64,000 nt of DNA from Polynucleobacter tropicus (GCF_013307225.1 NZ_CP028942.1:1178001-1242000); one strand, 5' to 3'. Positions 27,985 through 37,670 are shown, counted from the first letter of the stretch. The notes: generated by a model from the letters alone, not told the origin. Program-made: numbers and translations.

Positions 27985-28539
27985 ATGAAGTACTGTCCCA
28001 ACTGCGCAGCCACAATCACGGTAAAAATACCGGCTGATGATTCGCGTGAGCGACATGTGTGTGAAGCATGCGGAAGCATTCATTATCAGAACCCTAGAAA
28101 CGTGGTTGGCAGCATTCCCATTTATGGTGACAAGGTATTACTCTGCCGCCGTGCTATTGAGCCACGCCATGGCTTTTGGACTCTGCCTGCAGGCTTTATG
28201 GAGTTGGGCGAAAGTACCAGTGATGGCGCCGCTCGCGAAACATTTGAAGAAGCTGGCGCAGTTGTTGATATTGGGCCGCTGTATTCATTGCTAAATGTTC
28301 CTCATGCGGAGCAAGTGCATTTGTTCTATCTTGCCACTATGAAGACACCAAATTTTTCAGCTGGCGAAGAAAGCTTAGAAGTGGCCCTATTTGATGAACA
28401 AGATATTCCTTGGAATGATCTTGCCTTTCCAACCGTGAAGCAGACTCTAGAGTGGTTCTTTGCTGATCGCGCCTCTGGAGCTTTGAATAGCGAATTTCAT
28501 GTGCGCAGTCGAGATGTCTTGCGTACCGAGAAAATCTAA
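27985..28539 (+). CDS. Nudix hydrolase with N-terminal zinc ribbon
   Basis: A 184-residue protein. Cys4, Cys7, Cys26 and Cys29 form a zinc ribbon, and the Nudix box runs from Gly70 to about residue 92, with GESTSDGAARETFEEAG holding the metal-binding REtfEE. The layout is like NADH pyrophosphatase-type and NudC-related proteins. Substrate cannot be told from sequence alone. It lies between the pabB-pabC fusion and aat, 21 bp before aat. Confidence 0.88.
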   Translation: MKYCPNCAATITVKIPADDSRERHVCEACGSIHYQNPRNVVGSIPIYGDKVLLCRRAIEPRHGFWTLPAGFMELGESTSDGAARETFEEAGAVVDIGPLYSLLNVPHAEQVHLFYLATMKTPNFSAGEESLEVALFDEQDIPWNDLAFPTVKQTLEWFFADRASGALNSEFHVRSRDVLRTEKI

Positions 28540-28560
28540 ACCAGTTGGATTAGTTAGCGG

Positions 28561-29298
28561 ATGAGTCAAATTTGTTGGCTTGGGCCCCAAGATTCCTTTC
28601 CCAATCCCTTGCTAAGTCCAGATCCAGACCAAAGCGTGCCCGGTCTAATTGCAGTCAGCGAGTGCATTTATCCCAATCAACTACTGCAGGCATACAAGCT
28701 AGGCATTTTTCCTTGGTATTCAGATGAGCAACCAGTATTGTGGTGGTCACCCGATCCGCGCATGGTTCTAAAGCCCAACGACTTTCACTGCAGCGAATCT
28801 CTTCAGAAAAGTATTCGTCATTTATGCCAAGATAGCCAGTCTGAGCTTGTGGTAAATGAGGACTTTGGAGCAGTCATCCGCGCATGCGCAACAAGCGCTC
28901 GCAAAGATCAAGATGGCACCTGGATCACACATGAAATCATGGATGCCTATTCAACTATTCATGAGCAAGGCTATGCTCATTCAATTGCAGTTATAGAAAA
29001 TGGCGCATTGATTGGGGGTTTATATTGCGTTGCTATCGGCAGCATGGTTTATGGTGAGTCGATGTTTAGTCGCAAGCCTAATGCCTCAAAGATAGCCTTA
29101 GCCGCCTTAAGCGCTTGGTGTATTCAGAATCACGTGGCAATGATTGACTGCCAGCAAGAAACGAGTCACTTACGTTCAATGGGCGCTAAACCCATACCCC
29201 GCCATGACTTTTTACAACAACTGCAAGCTTCCATAAATCAATCTAATATTGTTAAATCCTGGAAATTTGATAAGCAAATATTGACGCACTGGTTATGA
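28561..29298 (+). CDS. aat: Leucyl/phenylalanyl-tRNA-protein transferase
   Basis: Aat adds Leu or Phe from tRNA to proteins with N-terminal Lys or Arg, marking them for ClpS-ClpAP. The 245-residue protein has the family's [19 protein letters not shown] (near residue 47) and [19 protein letters not shown] blocks, the latter in the GNAT-like fold. Its stop overlaps the bpt start by 4 bp (ATGA), coupling the two halves of the N-degron tagging pathway. Confidence 0.97.
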   Translation: MSQICWLGPQDSFPNPLLSPDPDQSVPGLIAVSECIYPNQLLQAYKLGIFPWYSDEQPVLWWSPDPRMVLKPNDFHCSESLQKSIRHLCQDSQSELVVNEDFGAVIRACATSARKDQDGTWITHEIMDAYSTIHEQGYAHSIAVIENGALIGGLYCVAIGSMVYGESMFSRKPNASKIALAALSAWCIQNHVAMIDCQQETSHLRSMGAKPIPRHDFLQQLQASINQSNIVKSWKFDKQILTHWL

Positions 29299-30041
29299 CG
29301 CGCTTAAAAGAGCTACCCCTCACAACCTTACAGTTTTATGCAACTGCGCCCTACCCATGTAGCTACTTGCCTAATAAAACCGCGCGTTCGCAAGTTGCCA
29401 CACCATCACATTTAATTCATGCGGATGTCTATAACGAACTCATTCATGCGGGCTTTCGTCGTAGCGGTTTATACACATACAGACCCTATTGCGACTCATG
29501 CAAGGCATGCATTGCTACTCGCGTGCTAGTAAACCAATTCACCCCTAACCGTAGTCAACGCCGTGCCTGGAAAAAACACTCTGGCCTTCAAGCCTCGGTT
29601 TTGAATCTAGGGTATCAAGAGGAACACTATCAACTTTATCAACGCTATCAAAATGAGCGTCATGCTGGTGGCGACATGGATAGCGACGATCAAGATCAGT
29701 ACATGCAGTTCTTGCTTCAAAGCAGAGTTAATTCACGCATTGTCGAATTTAGGGATGGTCCTAATGACACCCATCCAGGCAGATTGCGCATGGTCAGCAT
29801 GATCGATATATTGGAGCATGGCATCTCTTCTGTATACACCTTCTACGATGCCTCGGATAACGCGGCTAGTTTTGGCAGTTACAGCATCATGTGGCAAATC
29901 GAGCAGGCACGAATACTGCACCTACCCTACCTCTACTTGGGCTATTACATTAAAGAAAGCGAGAAGATGTCCTACAAGGCGAAGTATCAGCCGATGGAAG
30001 GACTCATAGAGGATCATTGGCAGAAACTGACTAGTTCATAA
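29295..30041 (+). CDS. bpt: Aspartate/glutamate leucyltransferase
   Basis: Bpt adds leucine to N-terminal Asp or Glu, creating a ClpS-recognised N-degron. The 248-residue protein belongs to the ATE1 family: [18 protein letters not shown] at the N-terminus, the cysteine pair in [13 protein letters not shown], and [20 protein letters not shown] near the C-terminus. It overlaps aat by 4 bp. Such aat-bpt pairs are common in proteobacteria, and pyrD follows 8 bp later. Confidence 0.96.
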   Translation: MTRLKELPLTTLQFYATAPYPCSYLPNKTARSQVATPSHLIHADVYNELIHAGFRRSGLYTYRPYCDSCKACIATRVLVNQFTPNRSQRRAWKKHSGLQASVLNLGYQEEHYQLYQRYQNERHAGGDMDSDDQDQYMQFLLQSRVNSRIVEFRDGPNDTHPGRLRMVSMIDILEHGISSVYTFYDASDNAASFGSYSIMWQIEQARILHLPYLYLGYYIKESEKMSYKAKYQPMEGLIEDHWQKLTSS

Positions 30042-30049
30042 TATCTGTC

Positions 30050-31084
30050 ATGATCGATCGATACTCACTTTTACGTCCCTGGCTCTTTTGTTTAGATCCA
30101 GAACAAGCCCATAATCTTACGCTTACCAATTTAGATCGCGCACAACGTTGGGGTTTACTAAATAAATTAGTTAGCAGACCAGTCGCTGATCCGCAACACA
30201 TTTGTGGAATTGAATTTCCAAATCCGGTTGGCTTGGCTGCAGGATTAGATAAAGACGGCAAGCACATTGACGCATTGGCTGCACTTGGTTTTGGTTTCTT
30301 GGAAATTGGCACGGTTACACCCCGTCCTCAACCAGGCAATCCCAAACCTCGCATGTTTCGTCTGCCTGAAGCTCAGGCCATTATTAACCGCATGGGCTTT
30401 AACAATGATGGCGTTGAGGCTTGTGTTGCCAGAGTACGTAAATCTCATTATTGGCAAAGCGGCGGTGTACTGGGACTCAATATTGGTAAGAACGCTAGCA
30501 CCCCTATAGAGGAGGCTGCTAGTGATTACGTGCTCGGCATGGAAGCAGTCTACGATATCGCAACTTACATCACCGTCAACATCTCATCACCTAACACTAA
30601 AAATCTTCGTGCACTTCAGGGTGAAGACATGTTGCGCGATCTTCTTCGCAATCTTGATGATGCAAGAAAACGTTTAAGTGATCGCACAGGAATTCGTAAA
30701 CCGGTGTTTCTAAAAATCGCTCCAGATCTTGATCAAGATGACATTCATTTGATTGCTGATTTATTAGTTAAGTTTGGTATGGATGCCGTTATTGCTACCA
30801 ACACAACCATTGCTCGCGATGCAGTACAAGACCTCGAACACAGTCAAGAGGCTGGTGGTTTATCTGGCGCCCCTGTTCGAACCGCATCCAACGCCGTCAT
30901 CAAAGCACTTAAAGCACGACTCGGAGATCGTCTGCCAATCATTGGCGTTGGCGGCATCCTATCTGGCGCTGATGCTAGGGAAAAAATCAGATCCGGAGCT
31001 TGCCTAGTTCAGCTTTATAGCGGTCTCATCTATAGAGGTCCCGATCTTGTCAACGAGTGTGCCAAGGCTCTAAGAAGCGCCTAA
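30050..31084 (+). CDS. pyrD: Dihydroorotate dehydrogenase (quinone), class 2
   Basis: PyrD oxidises dihydroorotate to orotate and passes electrons to ubiquinone. The N-terminal membrane-association helices (about 1-40), the FMN-site [20 protein letters not shown], the class-2 catalytic serine in [12 protein letters not shown], and ATNTTIARD are all present. 344 residues is normal. It starts 8 bp after bpt. The purine/pyrimidine context is weak; the neighbours are housekeeping genes. Confidence 0.97.
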   Translation: MIDRYSLLRPWLFCLDPEQAHNLTLTNLDRAQRWGLLNKLVSRPVADPQHICGIEFPNPVGLAAGLDKDGKHIDALAALGFGFLEIGTVTPRPQPGNPKPRMFRLPEAQAIINRMGFNNDGVEACVARVRKSHYWQSGGVLGLNIGKNASTPIEEAASDYVLGMEAVYDIATYITVNISSPNTKNLRALQGEDMLRDLLRNLDDARKRLSDRTGIRKPVFLKIAPDLDQDDIHLIADLLVKFGMDAVIATNTTIARDAVQDLEHSQEAGGLSGAPVRTASNAVIKALKARLGDRLPIIGVGGILSGADAREKIRSGACLVQLYSGLIYRGPDLVNECAKALRSA

Positions 31085-31182
31085 ATTGGGTTTTTAGGAC
31101 TCCCGCCCGCCCTAATCAGTTGGTTAAGAGGTGCAATTTAGTAAGCGCTTATTTCACAATATGCAATATGGCCTGAAATCGC

Positions 31183-31188
31183 TACAAT
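31183..31188 (+). promoter_or_regulatory. Candidate -10 right before the IclR start
   Basis: TACAAT lies only 7 bp before the IclR-family ATG at 31196, and no ribosome site fits between them. This would give a leaderless mRNA. No clear -35 is seen. Upstream, ATTTCA (31151-31156) and TGAAAT (31174-31179) form inverted arms that could be an autoregulatory site. Confidence 0.35.
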
Positions 31189-31195
31189 AGGGCAT

Positions 31196-32020
31196 ATGAA
31201 TACCAGCAAATCTGTCAAAGACTCCAAAAATACTGGGGAAGTTGCTAAAACTGCCATCCAGGTGGTTGAGCGCATGATGAATTTGCTCGATGCTTTGGCA
31301 GAGCATGAAGAATCCTGCAGCCTTAAAAGCTTGGCAGAACAAACGGGACTACACCCCTCTACTGCTCACCGTATTTTGAATGACATGGTTGCATGCCGCT
31401 TAGTTGAGCGTGGGGATGGTGGTACCTATCGCCTAGGACTCAAGCTATTAGAGCTTGGAAATTTAGTTAAGGCTAGACTTTCTGTCCGTGAAGCAGCACA
31501 GGGACCGATGCGCACTCTTCACAAGCTTACTGGCGAAACAGTAAACCTCTCAGTACGCCAGGGCGATGAAATCGTTTATGTAGATCGTGCATACAGTGAA
31601 CGTTCGGGTATGCAGGTTGTGAGGGCAATTGGAGGTCGCGCCCCTCTTCACCTCACCTCGGTTGGAAAACTCTTTTTAGCAAGCGATGATGCCAATCAGG
31701 TTCGAGCCTACGTCACCCGTACTGGACTATCAGGCCACACTCGCAACAGTATTACTGATTTAACTAAATTAGAAACTGAACTTAATCATGTTCGCAGAGT
31801 CGGCAGCGCACGCGATGATGAAGAATTGGAACTTGGGGTTAGCTGCCTTGCGGCTGCCATATTGGACGATACTGGCAAATTGGTAGCGGGATTATCACTA
31901 AGCGCCCCTACAGATCGTATTCAAGCTGATTGGTTGCGATCACTACAGGATACTGCTCTGCAAATCTCCAAAGGCATGGGTTACAAACCTAAATCAAACG
32001 AGCCAGGCAGCTCGGCCTAA
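31196..32020 (+). CDS. IclR-family transcriptional regulator
   Basis: A 274-residue regulator with an N-terminal winged helix-turn-helix (about 20-80; CSLKSLAEQTGLHPSTAHRIL, read in pieces) and an IclR effector domain (about 95-260) with GRAPLHLTSVGKLFLA and ELELGVSCLAAAILD. IclR proteins often control aromatic or small carboxylic acid catabolism. The ligJ-ligK cluster lies about 3 kb away and is a possible target, but there is no direct evidence. It is convergent with pbpG, with 11 bp between stops. Confidence 0.9.
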   Translation: MNTSKSVKDSKNTGEVAKTAIQVVERMMNLLDALAEHEESCSLKSLAEQTGLHPSTAHRILNDMVACRLVERGDGGTYRLGLKLLELGNLVKARLSVREAAQGPMRTLHKLTGETVNLSVRQGDEIVYVDRAYSERSGMQVVRAIGGRAPLHLTSVGKLFLASDDANQVRAYVTRTGLSGHTRNSITDLTKLETELNHVRRVGSARDDEELELGVSCLAAAILDDTGKLVAGLSLSAPTDRIQADWLRSLQDTALQISKGMGYKPKSNEPGSSA

Positions 32021-32031
32021 GAGATCTACTT

Positions 32032-33063
32032 TTACATCAAACGACGTATTGGCTGGGTGCCTGATGGCATGCGCTCATACCAATCGCGCACACGAACTGC
32101 ATCCGCAAAACGCGACTGCGTTCCCACTGAATCCAAGAAGACCAACAACAAAGGTGTATTGTTTACTCTAGCTTGCATCACCAAACATTTACCAGCCGCG
32201 TTAATAAAGCCTGTCTTTTGCAAACCAATGTCCATGTCGCCGGAACGTACTAAGCGATTAGTGTTCAAAAACTTCTGAGGGCGCTTTGCAATCACCATGG
32301 TTAAGTCTGGCCAGGTGGAATACTCTCGTATCAATTTATATTGATACGCCGCATTAACCATGCGAGCTAAGTCTTCTGCGGTGGAGACATTTTCACTGAG
32401 CAATCCAGTTGGATCTGCAAAGTGGGAATGCTCCATGCCTAGCTCTATAGCCTTGCGATTCATTGCATCAACAAAGGCAGGTATGCCTCCTGGGTAGTTT
32501 CGCCCTAGGGTATACGCTGCGCGGTTCTCAGAAGACATGAGAGCTAAATGCAATGCGTCTTCACGTGACATTGCCGTACCTTCAGTTAAACGTGAGCGAC
32601 GATAAATATGTGCATCTTCAGCATTAATTACAATCGTTTCATCTAGAGGCAATTTGGAATCCAAAACTACCATTGCCGTCATCAACTTTGTGATCGATGC
32701 AATTGGCAAGCTCACCTTTGGGTTCTTTTCAAAGTAAACCTCTTTAGTATCTTGATTGACCACCATTGCAACACTCGACTTCAAACTCAGATCATCATGC
32801 TGCCCTCGTAAACCTAGTGCTGTTGCAAATGAAGGTGGCGCAGCAACTTCCGGCGCATTTGCGCGGGTTACTGTAACGCGAACTGTTTTGGGTTTCTTGG
32901 GAGACTTAACTACAGCCTTGCTGGCCTTAGTTTGCTTATCCTTATCTTTACTGGCAGCATATGCTGGCGCAATAGAGGCGCCACAAGTAAAAGCAAAGAT
33001 CACAGAAAACAGCCAAATTCGATTCAAACGCATCCCAACAAGACCTTCCAAAACTTTCGACAT
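32032..33063 (-). CDS. pbpG: D-alanyl-D-alanine endopeptidase (PBP7-like)
   Basis: A periplasmic serine peptidase that cuts peptidoglycan cross-links. The 343-residue protein has a signal sequence (about 10-37, ending AYA-AS), a Lys-rich spacer, then the S11 peptidase domain with SITK (in LPIASITKLM), SEN (in MSSENRAAY) and KTG (in LQKTGFINAAG). FADPTGLLSENVS is also typical. It is probably transcribed alone; a 60-bp gap separates it from the EamA exporter gene on the same strand. Confidence 0.93.
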   Translation of the reverse strand: MSKVLEGLVGMRLNRIWLFSVIFAFTCGASIAPAYAASKDKDKQTKASKAVVKSPKKPKTVRVTVTRANAPEVAAPPSFATALGLRGQHDDLSLKSSVAMVVNQDTKEVYFEKNPKVSLPIASITKLMTAMVVLDSKLPLDETIVINAEDAHIYRRSRLTEGTAMSREDALHLALMSSENRAAYTLGRNYPGGIPAFVDAMNRKAIELGMEHSHFADPTGLLSENVSTAEDLARMVNAAYQYKLIREYSTWPDLTMVIAKRPQKFLNTNRLVRSGDMDIGLQKTGFINAAGKCLVMQARVNNTPLLLVFLDSVGTQSRFADAVRVRDWYERMPSGTQPIRRLM

Positions 33064-33123
33064 ACGGAATGATAAATACTTTCTAGACCAACATGGGAAT
33101 TATTCCAACCCTAATTTCACCCT

Positions 33124-34011
33124 CTATTCAGCAATCGTAGCGACTGTATTGTTCTGACGAGCATTAACGAGCACTACTCCCGTCATTGTCAAGCATAACC
33201 CTAGGGCCATCATGAGCGTAAATGGCTCATCAAACAAGAACCACGCCATCAGGGCCGTAGTTGGCGGTGTTAAGTACAAAAGGCTTGTTACCTTGGTTGC
33301 CGCACCCTTGCGAATCATCATGAAGAGCAGGCTAATTGAACCAATCGATAAGGGGAAGACTGCCCATAGTAGAGCTGTAACAACCGAGGCATTCCAGACC
33401 ATCACCCCGCTCTCAAAGGAATACATACAAAAAAAGCATAAGACAGCAGAAACACCAAACTGAATTGAAGAGCCAGCCCGCAAATCAAATACAGGGCAAT
33501 ATTTCTTTTGATAGAGCGTGCCGAAAGTGATCGATAGCAGCGCAATGAAAGCCAATACATAACTTGCAAAAGGAATATGCGCAAAACCAATCTTTTCCGC
33601 CACCACCAAAGCAACGCCAGCAAACCCGAAACACAAACCGATCCATTGACGCGGTGTAACTTTCTCTGAAATCCATGCGGCAAACCACGCGGTCAATATC
33701 GGCTGCAATCCAACAATAATCGCAACTAATCCTGCAGTCATTCCAAGTCTTACGGCAAACCATACGCCAAGCAAATATCCAAACTGCAGCAAAATGCCCG
33801 CTATCGCAATATGCTTGATTTGAGGCCAGCTAGGCCAAGTAATGCGCCAAATCAGGCTCAATGCAGCCATCGCCGCAAGCACCCCACTAAAGCGCCAAAA
33901 TAGAAAAGTTGCGGGTTCAACATAAGGCATGGCTAGACGCGCAATCACAAACCCCGTACTCCAAATCAACACAAAAATGGGAGCAATAAAACTGTCTAAG
34001 CCTGGCTTCAT
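33124..34011 (-). CDS. EamA/DMT-family transporter
   Basis: A 295-residue membrane protein with ten predicted hydrophobic helices in two EamA halves (about 8-140 and 150-285). LIWSTGFVIARLAMPYVEPATFLFWR (read in pieces) is the typical first helix pair, and GLQPILTAWFAAWI closes the first half. Family members export amino acids or metabolites; the substrate here is unknown. It is divergent from the phasin gene. Confidence 0.9.
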   Translation of the reverse strand: MKPGLDSFIAPIFVLIWSTGFVIARLAMPYVEPATFLFWRFSGVLAAMAALSLIWRITWPSWPQIKHIAIAGILLQFGYLLGVWFAVRLGMTAGLVAIIVGLQPILTAWFAAWISEKVTPRQWIGLCFGFAGVALVVAEKIGFAHIPFASYVLAFIALLSITFGTLYQKKYCPVFDLRAGSSIQFGVSAVLCFFCMYSFESGVMVWNASVVTALLWAVFPLSIGSISLLFMMIRKGAATKVTSLLYLTPPTTALMAWFLFDEPFTLMMALGLCLTMTGVVLVNARQNNTVATIAE

Positions 34012-34100
34012 GAATAACTTACTGAAAATATTGAATTTTTTAACCTAATGCCTCATTTTAGGCTTTTTCAAAAGGGTCTTACTAATAGCAAAGCCACATT

Positions 34101-34142
34101 TAAAGCCTCTTATGAATGATGCGATACAAAATAGAGGCTTTA
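34101..34142. repeat. 10-bp inverted repeat upstream of the phasin gene
   Basis: TAAAGCCTCT (34101-34110) and AGAGGCTTTA (34133-34142) are perfect inverted arms with a 22-bp centre. The right arm runs into a perfect TATAAT at 34141-34146, a candidate phasin -10. The position suits a repressor site, for example for a PhaR-type regulator, but the sequence is not one I recognise as PhaR's. The rest of the 215-bp gap shows nothing clear. Confidence 0.5.
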
Positions 34143-34226
34143 TAATTGTCCGTATAAGTTAGTTGATCCAATTTCCCCAAAGGGTCATACTCAAGAAAGT
34201 AACCTAGACCAAAGAAAGGGTCTGCA

Positions 34227-34760
34227 ATGAACTTAACTCCAGAACAAATCGCAGCAGCACAAAAGGCGAACTTAGAAACCTTGAGTGGCTTAACAAATCA
34301 AGCGCTGCAAAGTATCGAGAGATTGGTTGAACTCAATTTAGCAATTGCCAAGCAGAGCTTGAGTGATAGCGTAAACAATGCCAAGAAAGCATTGGAAGTA
34401 AAAGATATTCAACAGCTCCTTGCCCACCAAGCAGAAACCGTCCAGCCTATCGCTGAGAAAATTATTTCATACAGCCGCCATCTCTATGAATTGGCACATG
34501 AAACCCAGGACAACTTCACCAAGTCTGCAGAAAAAGAATTTGCCGCTGGACAGAAGAAAATGAATGCACTAGTTGAAGAGTGGACTAAGAATGCACCTGC
34601 TGGTTCTGATGCCGCTGTTCAGGCACTCAAGCAAGCGATTGCCTCCGCGAACAATGTATTTGAAACTAGCCAAAAGGCAGTAAAGCATGCGGTTGAAGTT
34701 GCACAAACCAACATCAACACAGCCGCTGACGCAGTAACAAAGGCCAGCAAGAAAAAGTAA
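34227..34760 (+). CDS. Phasin family protein
   Basis: A 177-residue, fully helical, amphipathic protein of the phasin_2 type; MNLTPEQIAAAQKANLETL and the SIERLVELNLAIAKQSL segment are typical. The C-terminal third is Ala/Lys-rich and ends in KKK. Phasins coat polyhydroxyalkanoate granules. The PHA synthase genes are not in the window. AAAGG precedes the ATG, and it ends 41 bp before a strong terminator. Confidence 0.93.
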   Translation: MNLTPEQIAAAQKANLETLSGLTNQALQSIERLVELNLAIAKQSLSDSVNNAKKALEVKDIQQLLAHQAETVQPIAEKIISYSRHLYELAHETQDNFTKSAEKEFAAGQKKMNALVEEWTKNAPAGSDAAVQALKQAIASANNVFETSQKAVKHAVEVAQTNINTAADAVTKASKKK

Positions 34761-34800
34761 TTGCTAGCCGCCCAGGGTATCTATTAGAAGTTCTCAAGTA

Positions 34801-34830
34801 AAAGCCCCGACTAGTCGGGGCTTTTTATTT
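34801..34830. terminator. Bidirectional rho-independent terminator
   Basis: AAAGCCCCGACT and AGTCGGGGCTTT form a perfect 24-bp palindrome (34801-34824) followed by a T-run. It lies between the phasin (+) and ligJ (-) stops. Confidence 0.9.
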
Positions 34831-34853
34831 ACTGAAAAGTGCTTTTACTTTGT

Positions 34854-35873
34854 TCAAGAAGGGATTCGTTGATTAATACGGGCAAACACTTTGCGAGCAT
34901 TACCCTCAAAAATCATTTGCTTGTCTTGAGCACCTAGGGAATCCGCTGCATCAACATAGCGACGTGTGTCATCGAAATAATGCCCTGTATCGGGATCAAT
35001 ATCTTTTACTGCGCCAAAAGTTTCCGAGGCAAACAGAATATTCTTAACTGGGATCACCTTGGTTAACAAATCAATCCCAGGCTGATGGTAGACACAAGTA
35101 TCAAAGTAGATGTTGTTCAATAGCTTGCGATTAATATCCGGGATCTTCATATCTTTCGCTAACCCCCTAAAGCGCCCCCAGTGATATGGCACCGCTCCAC
35201 CGCCATGGGGGATTAAAAATTTCAATTCAGGAAACTGCTCAAACAGATCTGAGGTCAAACACTGCATGAAAGCTGTTGTATCGGCATTGAGGTAATGTGC
35301 ACCCGTCGTATGAAAGCAGTCATTGCAGCTCGTACTAACATGAATCATTGCCGGAACATCCAATAACACCATCTCACGATATATTGGGTGCCAATACGCA
35401 TGAGTTAAGGGCGGATCACGCCAATACCCACCAGAAGGATCGGGATTGAGATTGATACCAACAAATTGGTACTCGTTAATGCATTTACGCATCTCGGGCA
35501 AGCAGGCGCTGATATCCACCCCTGGTGACTGTGGAAGCATTGCTGCCCCGACAAAATGCCTAGGAAATAATTGCGTAACCCGATAACAAAGCTCATTACA
35601 GATTGCAGCCCAAGTAGCTGAGGTATTGAAATCACCAATATGATGGGTCATAAAGCTGGCTTGAGGAGAGAAAATAGTTACATCAATGCCACGCTCTCGC
35701 ATTCTGGCCAATTGATTATTTTCTATTGACTCCCGAATTTCATCATCACTAATTTTTAAATCCGAAACCTTGGGGCCAAGCTCTGGTGTATTTAGATTTG
35801 CAACTTGAGCTTCTCGCCACTCCCTCAAGGCTTTCGGTGCGGTAGTGTAGTGTCCATGACAATCAATAATCAT
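34854..35873 (-). CDS. ligJ: 4-Oxalomesaconate hydratase (LigJ-type amidohydrolase)
   Basis: LigJ hydrates 4-oxalomesaconate to 4-carboxy-4-hydroxy-2-oxoadipate (CHA) in protocatechuate/gallate 4,5-cleavage. The 339-residue protein opens MIIDCHGHYTTAPKALREWR, almost the same as Sphingobium LigJ as I remember it. Metal and active-site residues visible are His6 and His8, His178 (AMIHVSTSC), His223 (IPHGGGAVPYHWGRF) and the glutamate in LFASETFG. The nearby LigK-type aldolase, which acts on LigJ's product, supports the call. The ring-cleavage genes (ligAB) and ligC and ligI are not in the window. Confidence 0.9.
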   Translation of the reverse strand: MIIDCHGHYTTAPKALREWREAQVANLNTPELGPKVSDLKISDDEIRESIENNQLARMRERGIDVTIFSPQASFMTHHIGDFNTSATWAAICNELCYRVTQLFPRHFVGAAMLPQSPGVDISACLPEMRKCINEYQFVGINLNPDPSGGYWRDPPLTHAYWHPIYREMVLLDVPAMIHVSTSCNDCFHTTGAHYLNADTTAFMQCLTSDLFEQFPELKFLIPHGGGAVPYHWGRFRGLAKDMKIPDINRKLLNNIYFDTCVYHQPGIDLLTKVIPVKNILFASETFGAVKDIDPDTGHYFDDTRRYVDAADSLGAQDKQMIFEGNARKVFARINQRIPS

Positions 35874-35903
35874 GACTTCGCTTTCTAGCTGGTTAATGCT
35901 GAA

Positions 35904-36686
35904 TTAGTTGGGCGCAAGACCTTGAATGCCCGATCGTTGAATTATTTCTTTGAGCTTGCCCGTCGATTCCATGCGATCCACAAAATCATTTAACAGGGAA
36001 TCTGGGATTGCGCGTGACTGAGGCGTGCCGAGGGCCAAATACTCATACCCGATAATGGTAGATAAGACCCGAGACTTAGGAATGGAAGCAGCCATTTCAT
36101 AAAGAATTGCTTTATTAGTGGAGAATCCATCAAGCTCGCCAGACTTTAAGAGTGCAATCGCATGTTTTGTAGACTGGGTCGGCACCAAGCTAGCATTCGG
36201 AATTAAGCTTGGTAACTCAGACTGGGTATTACTTCCCACACTGTAACCAATCTTAATGTTTCGACGATTGATTTCTGAAAGAGATCCAATCTTGCTATGC
36301 GGACTTATTAAGAACCCTTTTTCAATTTTGATCACCGTCTTAGAAAACTGAATGTACTTTGCTCGATCAGCGCTTGCATTAGTAAACACTAAATCGACGG
36401 AACCACTCCTTATCGCAGCCAATACATCCGCATTTTTCTCAAATACAACAGGGTCATATCCCACCTCCAATTGGGTAGCGAGATTTTTTCCTAGCTCATA
36501 GCCTATACCGCGAGCTTGTCCAGGACCATCAAAATCTAGAACCGAAGTCGGAGTGCCTTTGTATAGCCCCATCCGCAACGCCCCCTGCGGAGTCAATAAA
36601 TCTGCGGGTGTACTAGCGCATCCCCATAAGGCAAGGCTAAGGACAAATAAACAAAGAACTTTTAGTTTGTATATTGTTTGCATCAT
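35904..36686 (-). CDS. ABC-type amino-acid-like binding lipoprotein (SBP_bac_3)
   Basis: A 260-residue periplasmic binding protein with a lipobox (LWGC, acylated Cys23). The SBP_bac_3 fold is seen in GALRMGLYKGTP, GIGYELGKNLA, DLVFTNASADRAKYIQFSKT and IKIGYSVGSNTQSELPSL. Family members bind amino acids or small carboxylates. No permease or ATPase is nearby, so it may work with a distant transporter or as a sensor. It is in the ligK-Bug-Bug-SBP-ligJ run, with 12 and 30 bp to its neighbours. Confidence 0.85.
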   Translation of the reverse strand: MMQTIYKLKVLCLFVLSLALWGCASTPADLLTPQGALRMGLYKGTPTSVLDFDGPGQARGIGYELGKNLATQLEVGYDPVVFEKNADVLAAIRSGSVDLVFTNASADRAKYIQFSKTVIKIEKGFLISPHSKIGSLSEINRRNIKIGYSVGSNTQSELPSLIPNASLVPTQSTKHAIALLKSGELDGFSTNKAILYEMAASIPKSRVLSTIIGYEYLALGTPQSRAIPDSLLNDFVDRMESTGKLKEIIQRSGIQGLAPN

Positions 36687-36698
36687 ATTAACGAATCA

Positions 36699-37664
36699 TT
36701 AATCGGGCTGGATATTGGCTTCACGTACCAATTTTTCATAGCGCTTACGCTCTGAATTCAAATAAGTCGTAAATTGCGCCGTTGTTCCCGGACTCACCTC
36801 TCCCCCTACTGAACCTAAACGCTCTACCATTTCTTTTGATTGCAAGGCTTTTTCCACATGGGCGTGCAAGGTCTTCACTATTGAAGCTGGTGTCTTTGCT
36901 GGTGCGATCAAGCTATACCAAACAGATGCCTCAAAACCCGGAAATCCAGATTCAGCAACAGTTGGCACCTCTGGAAATAAGGGCGAACGTTTTGCGCTCA
37001 TTACAGCAATAATTTTTAGCTTGCCACTTTTAACTTGAGGGGCAACTTCTAACATATTGACTGCCACCAAGTCGAGTTGCCCACCAATCACATCGGTAAT
37101 TGCGGGCGAGCCACCTTTATAGGGCACATGCTTCAATGAAATTCCAGCTGCTTGCTCGAAAAATTTCATAGCCATGTGAGGGGTAGCGCCATTTCCTGGT
37201 GTGCCGTAAGTAATGTAATCAGGATTGACCTTTGCGGCCTTAATGAGGTCTGCTAGTCTTTGATATTTGCTATCAGCAGGAGCTGCAATCACAACAGGCA
37301 CTCGCCCAATCATTGCGATGGGTGTGATGTCTTTATCAATATCAAAAGGTTGTGGCTTATATAAAGACATATTGGCCGCCAAGGCATTTGCTGCAACCAT
37401 CAATGTGTAGCCATCTGGCGGACTATCTATTAATTGTTTAACTGCGATATTTGTGCCAGCACCAGGCTTGTTCTCAACAACAAATGGTTGACCCAACGAA
37501 CTTGATAAGATCTGCCCCAAAGTTCTAGCAACTAAATCGACCGCTCCTCCGGGCGCATAACCAACCAATACTTTGATTGGCTTGTTGGGGTATTCCTGAG
37601 CATTCGCGTTCGATAGGAATATGGTAGCAAATACTAATACAGCAATTTGAATCATTCGTCTCAT
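36699..37664 (-). CDS. Bug/TctC-family tripartite tricarboxylate receptor
   Basis: A 321-residue periplasmic Bug receptor: signal peptide to about residue 22 (SNANA-QE), then YPNKPIKVLVGYAPGGAVD, the first ligand loop, and YGTPGNGATPHMAMK and VPYKGGSPAITDVIGGQ (second loop). AGGAG precedes the ATG at 37664 by 9 bp. Bug proteins bind di- and tricarboxylates or aromatic acids and often lack TctAB partners, as here. Place in the ligJK cluster suggests a carboxylated aromatic ligand. This is inferred. Confidence 0.93.
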   Translation of the reverse strand: MRRMIQIAVLVFATIFLSNANAQEYPNKPIKVLVGYAPGGAVDLVARTLGQILSSSLGQPFVVENKPGAGTNIAVKQLIDSPPDGYTLMVAANALAANMSLYKPQPFDIDKDITPIAMIGRVPVVIAAPADSKYQRLADLIKAAKVNPDYITYGTPGNGATPHMAMKFFEQAAGISLKHVPYKGGSPAITDVIGGQLDLVAVNMLEVAPQVKSGKLKIIAVMSAKRSPLFPEVPTVAESGFPGFEASVWYSLIAPAKTPASIVKTLHAHVEKALQSKEMVERLGSVGGEVSPGTTAQFTTYLNSERKRYEKLVREANIQPD

Positions 37665-37670
37665 TATTAA

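Noticed and set aside
37360..37376. Second copy of the GntR palindrome (CTTATATAA...) in a Bug receptor gene
   Set aside because: It is inside coding sequence, lacks the full dyad and has no promoter next to it.
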